Source of the DNA: Prolixibacteraceae bacterium
GTDB taxonomy: Bacteria > Bacteroidota > Bacteroidia > Bacteroidales > Prolixibacteraceae
Reading direction: 5' to 3'
NCBI GenBank assembly: GCA_019856515.1
Contig: CP082230.1
Coordinates: forward strand, 2,666,001 to 2,730,000
Length of the DNA stretch: 64,000 nucleotides
The position numbers and the translations under genes are program-made. The notes under the pieces are model-generated. The model searched no databases. It saw nothing but the letters and a program-made list of their open reading frames with translations, and had not been told where the DNA came from. Positions 24,801-32,270 of this stretch are shown piece after piece; positions within the stretch are counted from its first letter, which is position 1, and each line of letters starts with the position of its first letter.

Positions 24801-25413
24801 ATTCCTCTTTTTTTTACCCATTTTATATTACAAAAGCAAAAAAAATATATATACAGACATCTACGTCTTATTTATTCCCTAAATTATAGCCACTTTACTC
24901 AACATAATTAACACAAAACAAGCATCAACTCTTAAATACACATAAAACACTATAAACGAACACCTTCCACAAAAAAGAAAAAACATTAACAATAACTTAA
25001 CAAACCTCATGAAATAAGGTTATCTTATGAGTTTGTTTATATCAAAATCCTAAACCAATGTTATGAAACATATAACAAAAAACCTGTTATATTTCAGTAT
25101 TCCAAACAAAATCCTCATATTCGTAAACGTAATCCTTTTAGACCTAATAAGGTAAAACAACTAAACCAAATTTCTCTACACACAAGAGAACTAACAAAAA
25201 GTTTATTAAACTTTTTATTGATAACAAAGAACTCACACCTCTTTGTTAACACAAACTTTTTTACGACAACTAACTTTATTAGCCCTTTTTGTCCCCAACA
25301 AAGAGGGCTTTTTCATGTCTTCAAAAGCACACACACTCTTTCATAGAGAAACAGCTATACCATACAAATTGTTTCATCCACCACAAAAAAACTTTTCATT
25401 GAGATCAATGCAT
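24801..25413. other. Intergenic region with several hairpins, between mutAB and tRNA-Phe cluster
   Basis: About 610 nt of AT-rich DNA without a convincing gene. It contains CTCATGAAATAAGG...CTTATGAG (about 25008-25031), an AAAAAGTTTATTAAACTTTTT hairpin (about 25197-25217) and a terminator at 25280-25312. A 30-codon frame starts at 25063 (MKHITKNLLYFSIPNK, ending at TAA near 25155). The plus-strand terminator implies a short transcript of unknown role. A larger frame from 25243 runs into the tRNA genes and is not credible. Confidence 0.4.
25280..25312 (+). terminator. Plus-strand terminator without a known upstream gene
   Basis: AGCCC(T)TTTTGT and ACAAAGAGGGCT form an imperfect stem around a short CCCCA-containing loop, followed by TTTTTC. 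No protein gene on the plus strand ends nearby, so it probably ends a small RNA or leader. Confidence 0.65.
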
Positions 25414-25446
25414 AAAAAAAGAGGTCGTCTAAAAGACAACCTCTCT
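25414..25446 (-). terminator. Terminator of the three-copy tRNA-Phe cluster
   Basis: On the minus strand AGAGGT-GTCT and AGAC-ACCTCT pair with single-base bulges around a TTT loop, followed by seven T. It lies just after the last tRNA-Phe. Confidence 0.82.
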
Positions 25447-25451
25447 TATGG

Positions 25452-25524
25452 TGGTGCCACCTGGAATCGAACCAGGGACACAAGGATTTTCAGTCCTTTG
25501 CTCTACCAACTGAGCTATGGCACC
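25452..25524 (-). tRNA. tRNA-Phe (GAA), copy 3
   Basis: Identical in sequence and fold to copies 1 and 2. It is the last gene of a three-tRNA transcript. A small perfect hairpin (AGAGTCA-GA-TGACTCT, 25561-25576) lies between it and copy 4. Confidence 0.96.
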
Positions 25525-25581
25525 ATACTTAAAACATAAACAAGTAACTTCAATCAAACTAGAGTCAGATGACTCTAACGG

Positions 25582-25654
25582 TGGTGCCACCTGGAATCGA
25601 ACCAGGGACACAAGGATTTTCAGTCCTTTGCTCTACCAACTGAGCTATGGCACC
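25582..25654 (-). tRNA. tRNA-Phe (GAA), copy 4
   Basis: Identical 73-nt tRNA-Phe, the middle gene of the cluster. I see no strong promoter of its own upstream. Confidence 0.96.
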
Positions 25655-25826
25655 GATTTCGGCAAAGGAAAGTAACATTATCTCAACCTAATATTTACTA
25701 TTCCTTATACACCAAAAACTAAAAGAAACTCGCTAAAATAAAACCTTTTCTAAAATATCTATTTGACCCTAAGATCTAAGATAAAACCACACTTTTAAAA
25801 GAATAACTATTCCATTTTAAAAGAAG

Positions 25827-25899
25827 TGGTGCCACCTGGAATCGAACCAGGGACACAAGGATTTTCAGTCCTTTGCTCTACCAACTGAGCTATGGCACC
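25827..25899 (-). tRNA. tRNA-Phe (GAA), copy 5
   Basis: Identical 73-nt tRNA-Phe, the first gene of the cluster, directly downstream of a near-perfect promoter. Confidence 0.96.
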
Positions 25900-25921
25900 T
25901 CTTGTTTTCTCAAGTGCGGTG

Positions 25922-25952
25922 CAAAAGTAAGGATTTATATTTAACCTCCAAA
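25922..25952 (-). promoter_or_regulatory. Promoter of the three-copy tRNA-Phe cluster
   Basis: On the minus strand TTTG (25949-25952), 19-nt spacer, TACTTTTG (25922-25929): a full match to the Bacteroidota consensus. The tRNA begins 22 nt downstream. The promoter lies immediately before the 3' end of the TonB receptor gene. Confidence 0.78.
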
Positions 25953-25954
25953 TC

Positions 25955-28381
25955 CTAATACCAACTTTTCTTTATTTTTTTTGAACGTTCAAATCCAAGT
26001 CTAATAATATATGACACCTGACCATATAAGCCAATAGACTTTGGTTCAACCACTTCATTATTGTGAAAACTCCAATACTGATAACCGCCATAACTGGCAT
26101 CCGTCATATTCTCAAATCGCACTTTTATTTGATGTCCAAACCGGCGTGAATTATAAAACCAACTAACATTGGCACCTACAACCAATGGCGTCTTCAACTC
26201 AACGGTATAATCTTCGCTACTCTTGTATACGGTTGTTAGCTCTTTTTTTGATCCCTCAACATCTACTTCAAACATAGAACGTGCTCCCATTAAGCGAAGA
26301 TCAACCCCTCCTGTAAAATGAGAATTACGTGAGATATCAATTCTTCCTCCTAAGGCTGATGTAATCACATATTTTGGATCCCAAGCCATAACTCTGGATT
26401 GTCCATCCGATGTAGTCAATGATGTTTTGAAATAAGTTCCAGTGATACGAATATATGTATTTTGTTCCCAGCATTTTTCTACTGAGGTCGACAACCTTAA
26501 CACAGAACCTTCACCAGTTGCAGTCATCTCATTTGGAAGCTTATTAAAAGGATTACTTCCCCAGTTTACCATCGCAAAAGAAGATGGCGATTTGTCGACC
26601 CACAAATTTGACAACATCTTGTAATCTCCATCTATCATCCAATAAATCTGTGATCCAAAGTGAATATCAAAGCGACTATTTAAACCGACATACGACTCTA
26701 ATGGCAATGCACTATATTTAACAGGAACAACCTCTTTTTCTTCTATTTTTGTAACATCTTGAACTCTTTCATATAGAGACCACGGTTGGTTCATCTTCCC
26801 TAAGTTTGCTCCAACTTTCCAATGAATAGATGGGGTAATCTCCAATTTTATTGCAGCATTTGCAGACCAATAATTGTCTGTTGGCAATGAATTAGAGATA
26901 TACTTACCTCCAATAAATGAAGATATTTTATTCGTAAAACGTATCATATATCCAACTGAAGTACTCCACTCTCTAAATTTCTGTGAACCGACTCCATAGA
27001 GAGCTTTTTTCTCTCCTTTATTCCAAATAGTATCACATAAACTCTGATTATATTGGTTATACGTTAAACCCACAGTAAAATGATGATGACCAGTTGGTTT
27101 ATAGACAAACCGACTATTCCAACCAAACTGTTGTTGAGCTAAGTCATATTCTCTCGCATATTGTAATTGTCTACTATTTCTTTCTGAACCTTTATCCTTT
27201 TGATTCATCCAACCGAAATCATTCTCAAGTGAAAATTTCCCATCTTTAAAGTGAATACGGTGCCTCATCCCTGCTGCAACAGCTGTTTTATCATCGCTCA
27301 TCTCACTATAAGGTGTGATATTCCATGGGATATACAAAGAGTCTTTAGCACTTACATCTCTTTTACTATTTACTGCTTTTGTCCAGAAAGCAAACGTCCC
27401 ATATTTAAGTGTAGGCACATATACTGAGAGATTGAAATCCTGAGTTACAGGTAAATTTGTTGTTCGAAACAACTGCTGGGGAATCAAATCACTTTTAAAA
27501 TAGTTATAACTAAACTTATAGCTAGATCTTGCGAAACGCTCATATGCTCTTAATCCACCTTGACCTTCCACAGAAGCTCCATCACTATTTAGTGAAATTC
27601 CAAATTCATTGCCTTTGAAATAACCTGAACTCATCACTATTTCACCACTATTACCAATCGTTGACTCCGAACGTAAACTCTGTAATGAGGTGAAGTTATT
27701 TTGTCCAAAAAAAACAAATTCATCGCCATACGTAAGTAGATTCTCCGTCTGTAACCCATCCATAAAGGCTGTGGATATATTAAGTGCCCCACCAAGCTTT
27801 GTTCTATTGTACAGAGGAGATACTGACCCCATGGAATAATTGGCACCATATTGATCTACACGATAAGCACCTCCAACAGTCTCCACAGCACTACTTTTAT
27901 CCAATGGACCCTTATTAGGCAAACTATACATCTCTTCTCTTGATGCAACAGCTCCCGTTAAGACATCACTATAAGGAACCTCATTCAGCTGTTCATAACG
28001 CGGAATTACCTTACGAACCTCTTCTACCTCTTTCTCTATATAGACTTGTACAAATGGAGTATGATTCTCATTTAAATCAATACCTGTTACGGTCACCGTT
28101 TTGTATCCAATATATCTCACAAAGATCGTATAACTACCAATCGGAATCTCTGTCAACTGAAAAAAACCCTTGGTATCAGATAAAACCTCATATCTTCGAC
28201 TTGTATTCTTCACCAAAACGGAAACGGATTTAACTGGTTGATGTGTATCACGGTCTAATACCATTCCACAAATCGTTTGATACTGTGCTTGTGCCTGAGC
28301 ACGCCGAGGAACAAAAACAACAATCAATAACATCAAACAAAAAAAACACCTCATTCTGACAACGATTAAACTATCTTTCAT
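25955..28381 (-). CDS. TonB-dependent receptor with carboxypeptidase-regulatory-like domain
   Basis: An outer-membrane TonB-dependent transporter of 808 residues. It has a signal peptide (hydrophobic MRCFFCLMLLIVVFV then AQAQAQ), a carboxypeptidase-D-regulatory-like domain (about 35-115: GMVLDRDTHQPVKSVSV, IPIGSYTIFVRYIGYKTV), a plug region (about 150-260) and a beta-barrel. It lacks the long SusC plug signature and has no SusD partner, so it is a stand-alone receptor. The substrate is unknown. The IS1380-type element lies about 150 nt upstream and could have altered its expression. A start nine codons in is also possible. No operon partner. Confidence 0.85.
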   Translation of the reverse strand: MKDSLIVVRMRCFFCLMLLIVVFVPRRAQAQAQYQTICGMVLDRDTHQPVKSVSVLVKNTSRRYEVLSDTKGFFQLTEIPIGSYTIFVRYIGYKTVTVTGIDLNENHTPFVQVYIEKEVEEVRKVIPRYEQLNEVPYSDVLTGAVASREEMYSLPNKGPLDKSSAVETVGGAYRVDQYGANYSMGSVSPLYNRTKLGGALNISTAFMDGLQTENLLTYGDEFVFFGQNNFTSLQSLRSESTIGNSGEIVMSSGYFKGNEFGISLNSDGASVEGQGGLRAYERFARSSYKFSYNYFKSDLIPQQLFRTTNLPVTQDFNLSVYVPTLKYGTFAFWTKAVNSKRDVSAKDSLYIPWNITPYSEMSDDKTAVAAGMRHRIHFKDGKFSLENDFGWMNQKDKGSERNSRQLQYAREYDLAQQQFGWNSRFVYKPTGHHHFTVGLTYNQYNQSLCDTIWNKGEKKALYGVGSQKFREWSTSVGYMIRFTNKISSFIGGKYISNSLPTDNYWSANAAIKLEITPSIHWKVGANLGKMNQPWSLYERVQDVTKIEEKEVVPVKYSALPLESYVGLNSRFDIHFGSQIYWMIDGDYKMLSNLWVDKSPSSFAMVNWGSNPFNKLPNEMTATGEGSVLRLSTSVEKCWEQNTYIRITGTYFKTSLTTSDGQSRVMAWDPKYVITSALGGRIDISRNSHFTGGVDLRLMGARSMFEVDVEGSKKELTTVYKSSEDYTVELKTPLVVGANVSWFYNSRRFGHQIKVRFENMTDASYGGYQYWSFHNNEVVEPKSIGLYGQVSYIIRLGFERSKKIKKSWY

Positions 28382-28687
28382 ATTTATTTAAAAATCATAG
28401 AGAAACATATACATCTATTACGTTCCAAATAACATAATTATTTCACAAAACACTAAATTATCTTTTATTACCTAAAATACGCAGATGTTTTTCTTGCATA
28501 CCTCAAATCTTTATTATGGGGTAATATCCTGATTTTAAGCCTGCATTTGGAGATACTACGTGCTACATCTATGAATTTAGACCTTTGATAGACACAACTT
28601 CCCTTACCCACTTATGTCTTAAGGCTAATGAGGGAGAGCCAATACCAGTTCCGTTTATCATTCTATCCAGTCTTTGTAGATTTAATT

Positions 28688-28695
28688 AGTTTCTT
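28688..28695. repeat. Target-site duplication, left copy
   Basis: AGTTTCTT directly left of the ISL3-type element. An identical 8-mer follows the right end at 30040-30047. Eight bases is the usual duplication length for the ISL3 family. Confidence 0.9.
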
Positions 28696-30039
28696 GGCTC
28701 TTTCCAAGATTTGATGGGTAATCATATTAAAAAGAACAATGCTTATTCACCTTTCTAAAATCTAATTTACCCGTAACAAGATATATCATTGTGATGAAAT
28801 TTTTAGTGTCCCTAAATCCTTTAGCTCTTCTTTTTACTGTTTGAACCACAGAATTAAGACCTTCTAATATTCCATTATTTATCTTTGTTTCCATCCATTG
28901 CACAACGCCATCCCAATGTCTTTTAATTGTATTGGCAGCCTTGATGATAGGCTCCATCCTAGAGTGAGTTGCCCAATAATACCATTGTTTTAATAAGCAC
29001 ACAAACTCTTCTGCCGTGTTAGCGTATGTGTAAATATCCTGAAAGCTTTCACGTATTCGGAGTGCTCTGAAACTCTTTAATTTACTGTTTGATATAGAAA
29101 GATCCTTAAAGGCTTGCTGTTGCTTTAAGGTGAAGTTTGTCTTGTTCTTTAAGAATAAATACCTGTTCCCCTTTAGACACTCTTCATCTTTTGCTTCAGA
29201 TCGTCTAACCTTATCTACTGCTTCATTGATTATCTTCATAATATGAAACTTGTCAAATGTAATGGAAGCATCTGGAAGGTGTGTTGCTATGCCACTAATG
29301 AATGAAGGAGACATATCACAACTGACATGACTTATTTTACTTGATTTGATCACTTTATTTTGGTCGTGATAATGTGGAATAACCTTACAAAAAGAAGCAA
29401 TAGTTTCTGCCCCTTTTCCTTCAGTAACATGTACTGTCTTGCGTTCTTTTAGGTCTACAAACAAAGTAACATAATTATGCCCTTTTTTACAAGAAGTCTC
29501 ATCAACCCCTATCATCTCAATATCAGAATGGTCTTCTTCGGCCTTTGCTGTATCGACATACAAAGTTGCCAACTTCCATAGCTTATCATCATAAACACCT
29601 GTCATTTGTGCAACCTGATGAACTGGCATATAAGAAATTAAGGACATTAATAATGCTTCAAACAACAGTGTAAAACCAGGTAGTTCACCTTCCCAAGGCA
29701 TATCAAGAATAGCAACATTACCATCTCCCTTTATAACACGGGGAACACGTGCAGTTAAATAACACTTATACTCAAAGAAGCTTAAATGCTGCCATGTTTT
29801 CTTTCGTGTATCATGCACCTGTAGGTTATCCTCTCCATTGTGACTAAAACGAGAACCTCTCTTAAAATCGATATAAACATCTAAACGTTGGGATTCCTTG
29901 TCTAAGTTAATACCATCAATAAAATAGGGAGATTCAATATGTAAGGCTGAGGCTAATAAATCGTACATGATGTCTTATTTTAGAAGTTATTATATAGAAA
30001 TTAAACATGTAGCATACCCACTAAGTTTCGGAAAGAGCC
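28696..30039. mobile_element. ISL3-family insertion sequence (1344 bp), complete
   Basis: The ends are inverted repeats: GGCTCTTTCC at 28696 and its complement ending at 30039. They match at 19 of the first 25 positions, including a second block TGGGTA. Both ends are flanked by AGTTTCTT. The element contains one intact transposase gene. The insertion point lies inside the IS1380-type transposase gene, so this element arrived later. Confidence 0.92.
28727..29968 (-). CDS. ISL3-family transposase
   Basis: A DDE transposase of 413 residues that mobilises the surrounding element. The N-terminal part has the helical DNA-binding region. The catalytic core shows MIGVDETSCKKGHNYVTLFVDL (first Asp), SCDMSPSFISG (second Asp) and NNGILEGLNSVVQTVKRRAKGFRD (catalytic Glu and the RRAKGFR signature typical of ISL3). 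The frame is intact, with start and stop 71 nt and 31 nt inside the element ends, so it may still be active. The cysteine-rich zinc-finger segment seen in many ISL3 proteins is not evident. Confidence 0.92.
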   Translation of the reverse strand: MYDLLASALHIESPYFIDGINLDKESQRLDVYIDFKRGSRFSHNGEDNLQVHDTRKKTWQHLSFFEYKCYLTARVPRVIKGDGNVAILDMPWEGELPGFTLLFEALLMSLISYMPVHQVAQMTGVYDDKLWKLATLYVDTAKAEEDHSDIEMIGVDETSCKKGHNYVTLFVDLKERKTVHVTEGKGAETIASFCKVIPHYHDQNKVIKSSKISHVSCDMSPSFISGIATHLPDASITFDKFHIMKIINEAVDKVRRSEAKDEECLKGNRYLFLKNKTNFTLKQQQAFKDLSISNSKLKSFRALRIRESFQDIYTYANTAEEFVCLLKQWYYWATHSRMEPIIKAANTIKRHWDGVVQWMETKINNGILEGLNSVVQTVKRRAKGFRDTKNFITMIYLVTGKLDFRKVNKHCSF

Positions 30040-31298
30040 AGTTTCTTATTGTTTGTTGCTAAATGAACAATCACTCTTCGCCCACTTTTGGTAATCTTAG
30101 CTGCCACCGTAACAAAGCGAAATATAAATGCTTTGAGTCTACTTGTTGTCTTTAACCCGTCGACTAAATCAGCAAACTTTGATATTATGTATCGATATAG
30201 AATGTGTGCTACAGCCATTATTATCAAGTAAACAGTGTTCTCTTCTAAGTTGCTGTGAGGCATTGATTTCCAATTAAAATCATTGTTCTGAATATCAAAA
30301 ACCTTCTCGCTAGCTCCACGTTGATTGTAGAATATAATAGCTTGTTCTTCTGTAATATCCCAATCATTGGTTACTATAAACTGATAACTCTTCGCATCAT
30401 TGGTTATCAATGACATTTGATTGGACTTATTGGGTTTTCGGTATGCGATGATTCTATGTGTATATTGACCAAATTCATATTTGAAGCTATTGACTTCATA
30501 TGCTTGATTATTTATCTCACAACAAGACCAATTATCTGTTTTTGATGCTTTTGATAGTAATACGTTAGAGTGAGAGGCTCTAATCGAAAATAGAATACCC
30601 TCTTGATGAAAGTAGTCTGTAACCTCTTTGATATATGAACCACAGTCCATTCTTGCATATCGTAATTTTACACCTTTGGATGCCAACAACTCTAATGCTC
30701 GTTTATGGGTCTCTAATTGAGCCGTTTTAACATGACAATTTCCATTTCGTCCTTCAATATATACAGGAATGTTACCTATGGTTGCGACTCCTGGGAAGTA
30801 TCCTTCTGTCTTCTTATAGCTATATTCTGCATCACTCTTTTGAGTGGGAATAAACTGGTGATCAAAATCATAGATAAGATCAGAAGCATTAGGATCTAAC
30901 TGTTTAAACTTAATAGCACTAGCCAACAAGAATTTATTCATTAGTGTGTTAACATTTATCTTTTGGCCTTTAATTGTAGTCTTTCCTTCGATAATCTCAC
31001 ATGGAGTAGAAAGCTCCACATCTCCTCTTAGAATGGTATCAGCAGAAGGGATAGAAATTGATCTCAAGTTATTCAATGTATTATCCCGAAGATAGTTAAT
31101 ATCTTCCGTCGCACTACCTCCACAAAAAGTAGTGTATACGCGTGGTAATAACAAATCAGAGAACTTATAGATACACTTTGGGTCTCGGTCTACTAATTGC
31201 TCATTAATAAATTGAATAATGCCGTTTGAAATTAGCAAATCATGAATTAAATATATCCCACCAAATGGTGTCACCTTTGAATTAAAATCTTTGATCAT
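30021..31298 (-). CDS. IS1380-family transposase with C-terminus replaced by the inserted element
   Basis: A DDE transposase of 425 residues as now encoded. Motifs: IYDFDHQFIPTQ (first Asp region), KLRYARMDCGSYI (second Asp) and IIFYNQRGASEKVFDIQNNDF, the IS1380 YNQRGxxE block with the catalytic Glu. The last codons after KK come from the ISL3-type inverted repeat and read LALSET then stop. Removing that element restores LIKSTKTG with a stop at 28663, a 427-residue protein. The catalytic core is untouched, so the protein may remain functional although the element itself is split. A short palindrome abuts the start codon. Confidence 0.88.
   Translation of the reverse strand: MIKDFNSKVTPFGGIYLIHDLLISNGIIQFINEQLVDRDPKCIYKFSDLLLPRVYTTFCGGSATEDINYLRDNTLNNLRSISIPSADTILRGDVELSTPCEIIEGKTTIKGQKINVNTLMNKFLLASAIKFKQLDPNASDLIYDFDHQFIPTQKSDAEYSYKKTEGYFPGVATIGNIPVYIEGRNGNCHVKTAQLETHKRALELLASKGVKLRYARMDCGSYIKEVTDYFHQEGILFSIRASHSNVLLSKASKTDNWSCCEINNQAYEVNSFKYEFGQYTHRIIAYRKPNKSNQMSLITNDAKSYQFIVTNDWDITEEQAIIFYNQRGASEKVFDIQNNDFNWKSMPHSNLEENTVYLIIMAVAHILYRYIISKFADLVDGLKTTSRLKAFIFRFVTVAAKITKSGRRVIVHLATNNKKLALSET
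30040..30047. repeat. Target-site duplication, right copy
   Basis: AGTTTCTT directly right of the ISL3-type element, identical to 28688-28695. Confidence 0.9.
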
Positions 31299-31314
31299 TC
31301 ACCTAAATAGGTGA
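31299..31314 (-). promoter_or_regulatory. Hairpin touching the IS1380-type transposase start
   Basis: CACCTA and TAGGTG, separated by only two bases, pair just before the ATG at 31298. In a transcript this would hide the ribosome-entry region. Other insertion sequences use such hairpins to block expression from outside promoters. That role is an inference here. Confidence 0.4.
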
Positions 31315-31466
31315 TTTTTCTGAATATATAAAAGCCTTACTATGCATTGTCTTACTGATGTTTACTTAAAATTAATACAATACACGTGCGGATTCAAGGC
31401 TTAATATGATATGTATAGTTCATTATTATGATCGCATATCATTATTAAATAATATTAATTAGTGAA

Positions 31467-31476
31467 TGAACGTTCA
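31467..31476. promoter_or_regulatory. TetR-type operator upstream of tetR
   Basis: Perfect palindrome TGAACGTTCA within TGAATGAACGTTCA. It lies about 20 nt upstream of the likely -7 box TATATTTG (31496-31503), so it covers the -33 region. The same 14-mer precedes the alcohol dehydrogenase gene, which suggests autoregulation. Confidence 0.65.
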
Positions 31477-31495
31477 GTTTTTAATTGAATGTTTA

Positions 31496-31503
31496 TATAT
31501 TTG
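31496..31503 (+). promoter_or_regulatory. -7 box of the tetR promoter
   Basis: TATATTTG matches TAnnTTTG exactly and lies about 55 nt upstream of the tetR ATG. The -33 position falls in the operator. Confidence 0.55.
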
Positions 31504-31558
31504 CAAAGCATTACAGTATTAGTTTAATCTAGAGCTTTCCATTTAGGATGTAATCAAT

Positions 31559-32128
31559 ATGACAAAAAGAAGAGATAAGAAAGAGGCGTTGCTAGATGCG
31601 ACACTGACCTTAGTTAATAATCATGGGTTCCATGCTGCTCCTATGTCTAAGATAGCAAAACTGGCAGGGGTTTCTCCTGCAACTATCTATATCTATTTTG
31701 AAAACAAACAAGATATGATGAATGCGATTTATCTTAAGTCAAAGCGCGCTATGGCTGATGCAGCTTTTGATGGATATAGTTCGGACATGTCTGTAAAGAG
31801 AGGGTTTGAGCTAATGTGGCGTAATGTGCTGGAGTTTAAGATGACACATAAGCGTGAAGCGACACTTTTAGAGCAGTGTGAAACTTCTCCTATTGTGGGG
31901 GATGAAATTTTGAAGGAGGGGATCTCTTATTTGTCTCCTATGTCTCAACTCTTAAGAAGAGGTATTGATGAGAATATCATTAAGAATGCTGCAGATTATG
32001 AGCTTTATGCTTATGCCTTCTATCCACTTACATTTATTAGTCAGAATATTGGTAGGTCACAAGTTAGCAATAACGATTTAAATATTGATATGCTTTTTTC
32101 TATGGCATGGGATAGTATTCGCTGTTAG
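31559..32128 (+). CDS. TetR/AcrR-family transcriptional regulator
   Basis: A dimeric one-component repressor of 189 residues. The N-terminal helix-turn-helix is clear: KKEALLDATLTLVNNHGFHAAPMSKIAKLAGVSPATIYIYFENKQDMMNAIYL (residues about 8-60) has the classic TetR pattern, with the recognition helix around SPATIYIYF. The C-terminal ligand-binding domain is variable and does not show its ligand. The palindrome TGAACGTTCA in its own promoter and in the following gene's promoter is the probable binding site. Its targets are likely itself and the downstream dehydrogenase genes. The signal may be an aldehyde or alcohol, but that is inference. Confidence 0.92.
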   Translation: MTKRRDKKEALLDATLTLVNNHGFHAAPMSKIAKLAGVSPATIYIYFENKQDMMNAIYLKSKRAMADAAFDGYSSDMSVKRGFELMWRNVLEFKMTHKREATLLEQCETSPIVGDEILKEGISYLSPMSQLLRRGIDENIIKNAADYELYAYAFYPLTFISQNIGRSQVSNNDLNIDMLFSMAWDSIRC

Positions 32129-32242
32129 AATTAGTCATAAATGATCACAAAATAGGGTAGGATATAATATCAATTGGATTAATAGCGTATTTATTAATCC
32201 AATTGGAATAACTTCTATCTTTTTTATTATAAAATAGATGAA

Positions 32243-32252
32243 TGAACGTTCA
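32243..32252. promoter_or_regulatory. TetR-type operator upstream of the alcohol dehydrogenase
   Basis: Second copy of TGAACGTTCA within TGAATGAACGTTCA, 18 nt upstream of the preferred start codon at 32271. A repressor here would block the operon. This placement argues against the in-frame ATG at 32238 as the start, because it would put the operator inside the gene. Confidence 0.62.
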
Positions 32253-32270
32253 CTTATAAAAATATATAAG

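Larger units (their letters stand above)
28535..31404. mobile_element. IS1380-type insertion sequence, interrupted by an ISL3-type element
   Basis: The element carries an IS1380-family transposase. Its likely ends are GCCT... at 28539 and ...AGGC at 31400, each flanked by TTAA (28535-28538 and 31401-31404), which would be a 4-bp target duplication. Similarity between the two ends beyond GCCT is weak, so the boundaries are only moderately supported. The right end includes about 100 nt of leader before the transposase start. The ISL3-type element at 28696-30039 sits within the 3' end of the transposase gene. Confidence 0.6.

Noticed and set aside
25243..25539. A 98-codon frame ending in tRNA-Phe
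   Set aside because: Its C-terminal half is antisense to the tRNA and its terminator, and the start is not supported.
25429..25611. A 60-codon minus-strand frame across two tRNA-Phe genes
   Set aside because: It reads through tRNA sequence (MSLVRFQVAP again) and is an artefact of the repeated tRNA.
32238..32270. Upstream ATG for the alcohol dehydrogenase
   Set aside because: It places the TetR operator inside the coding region; the MQNFDYINP start fits the family.
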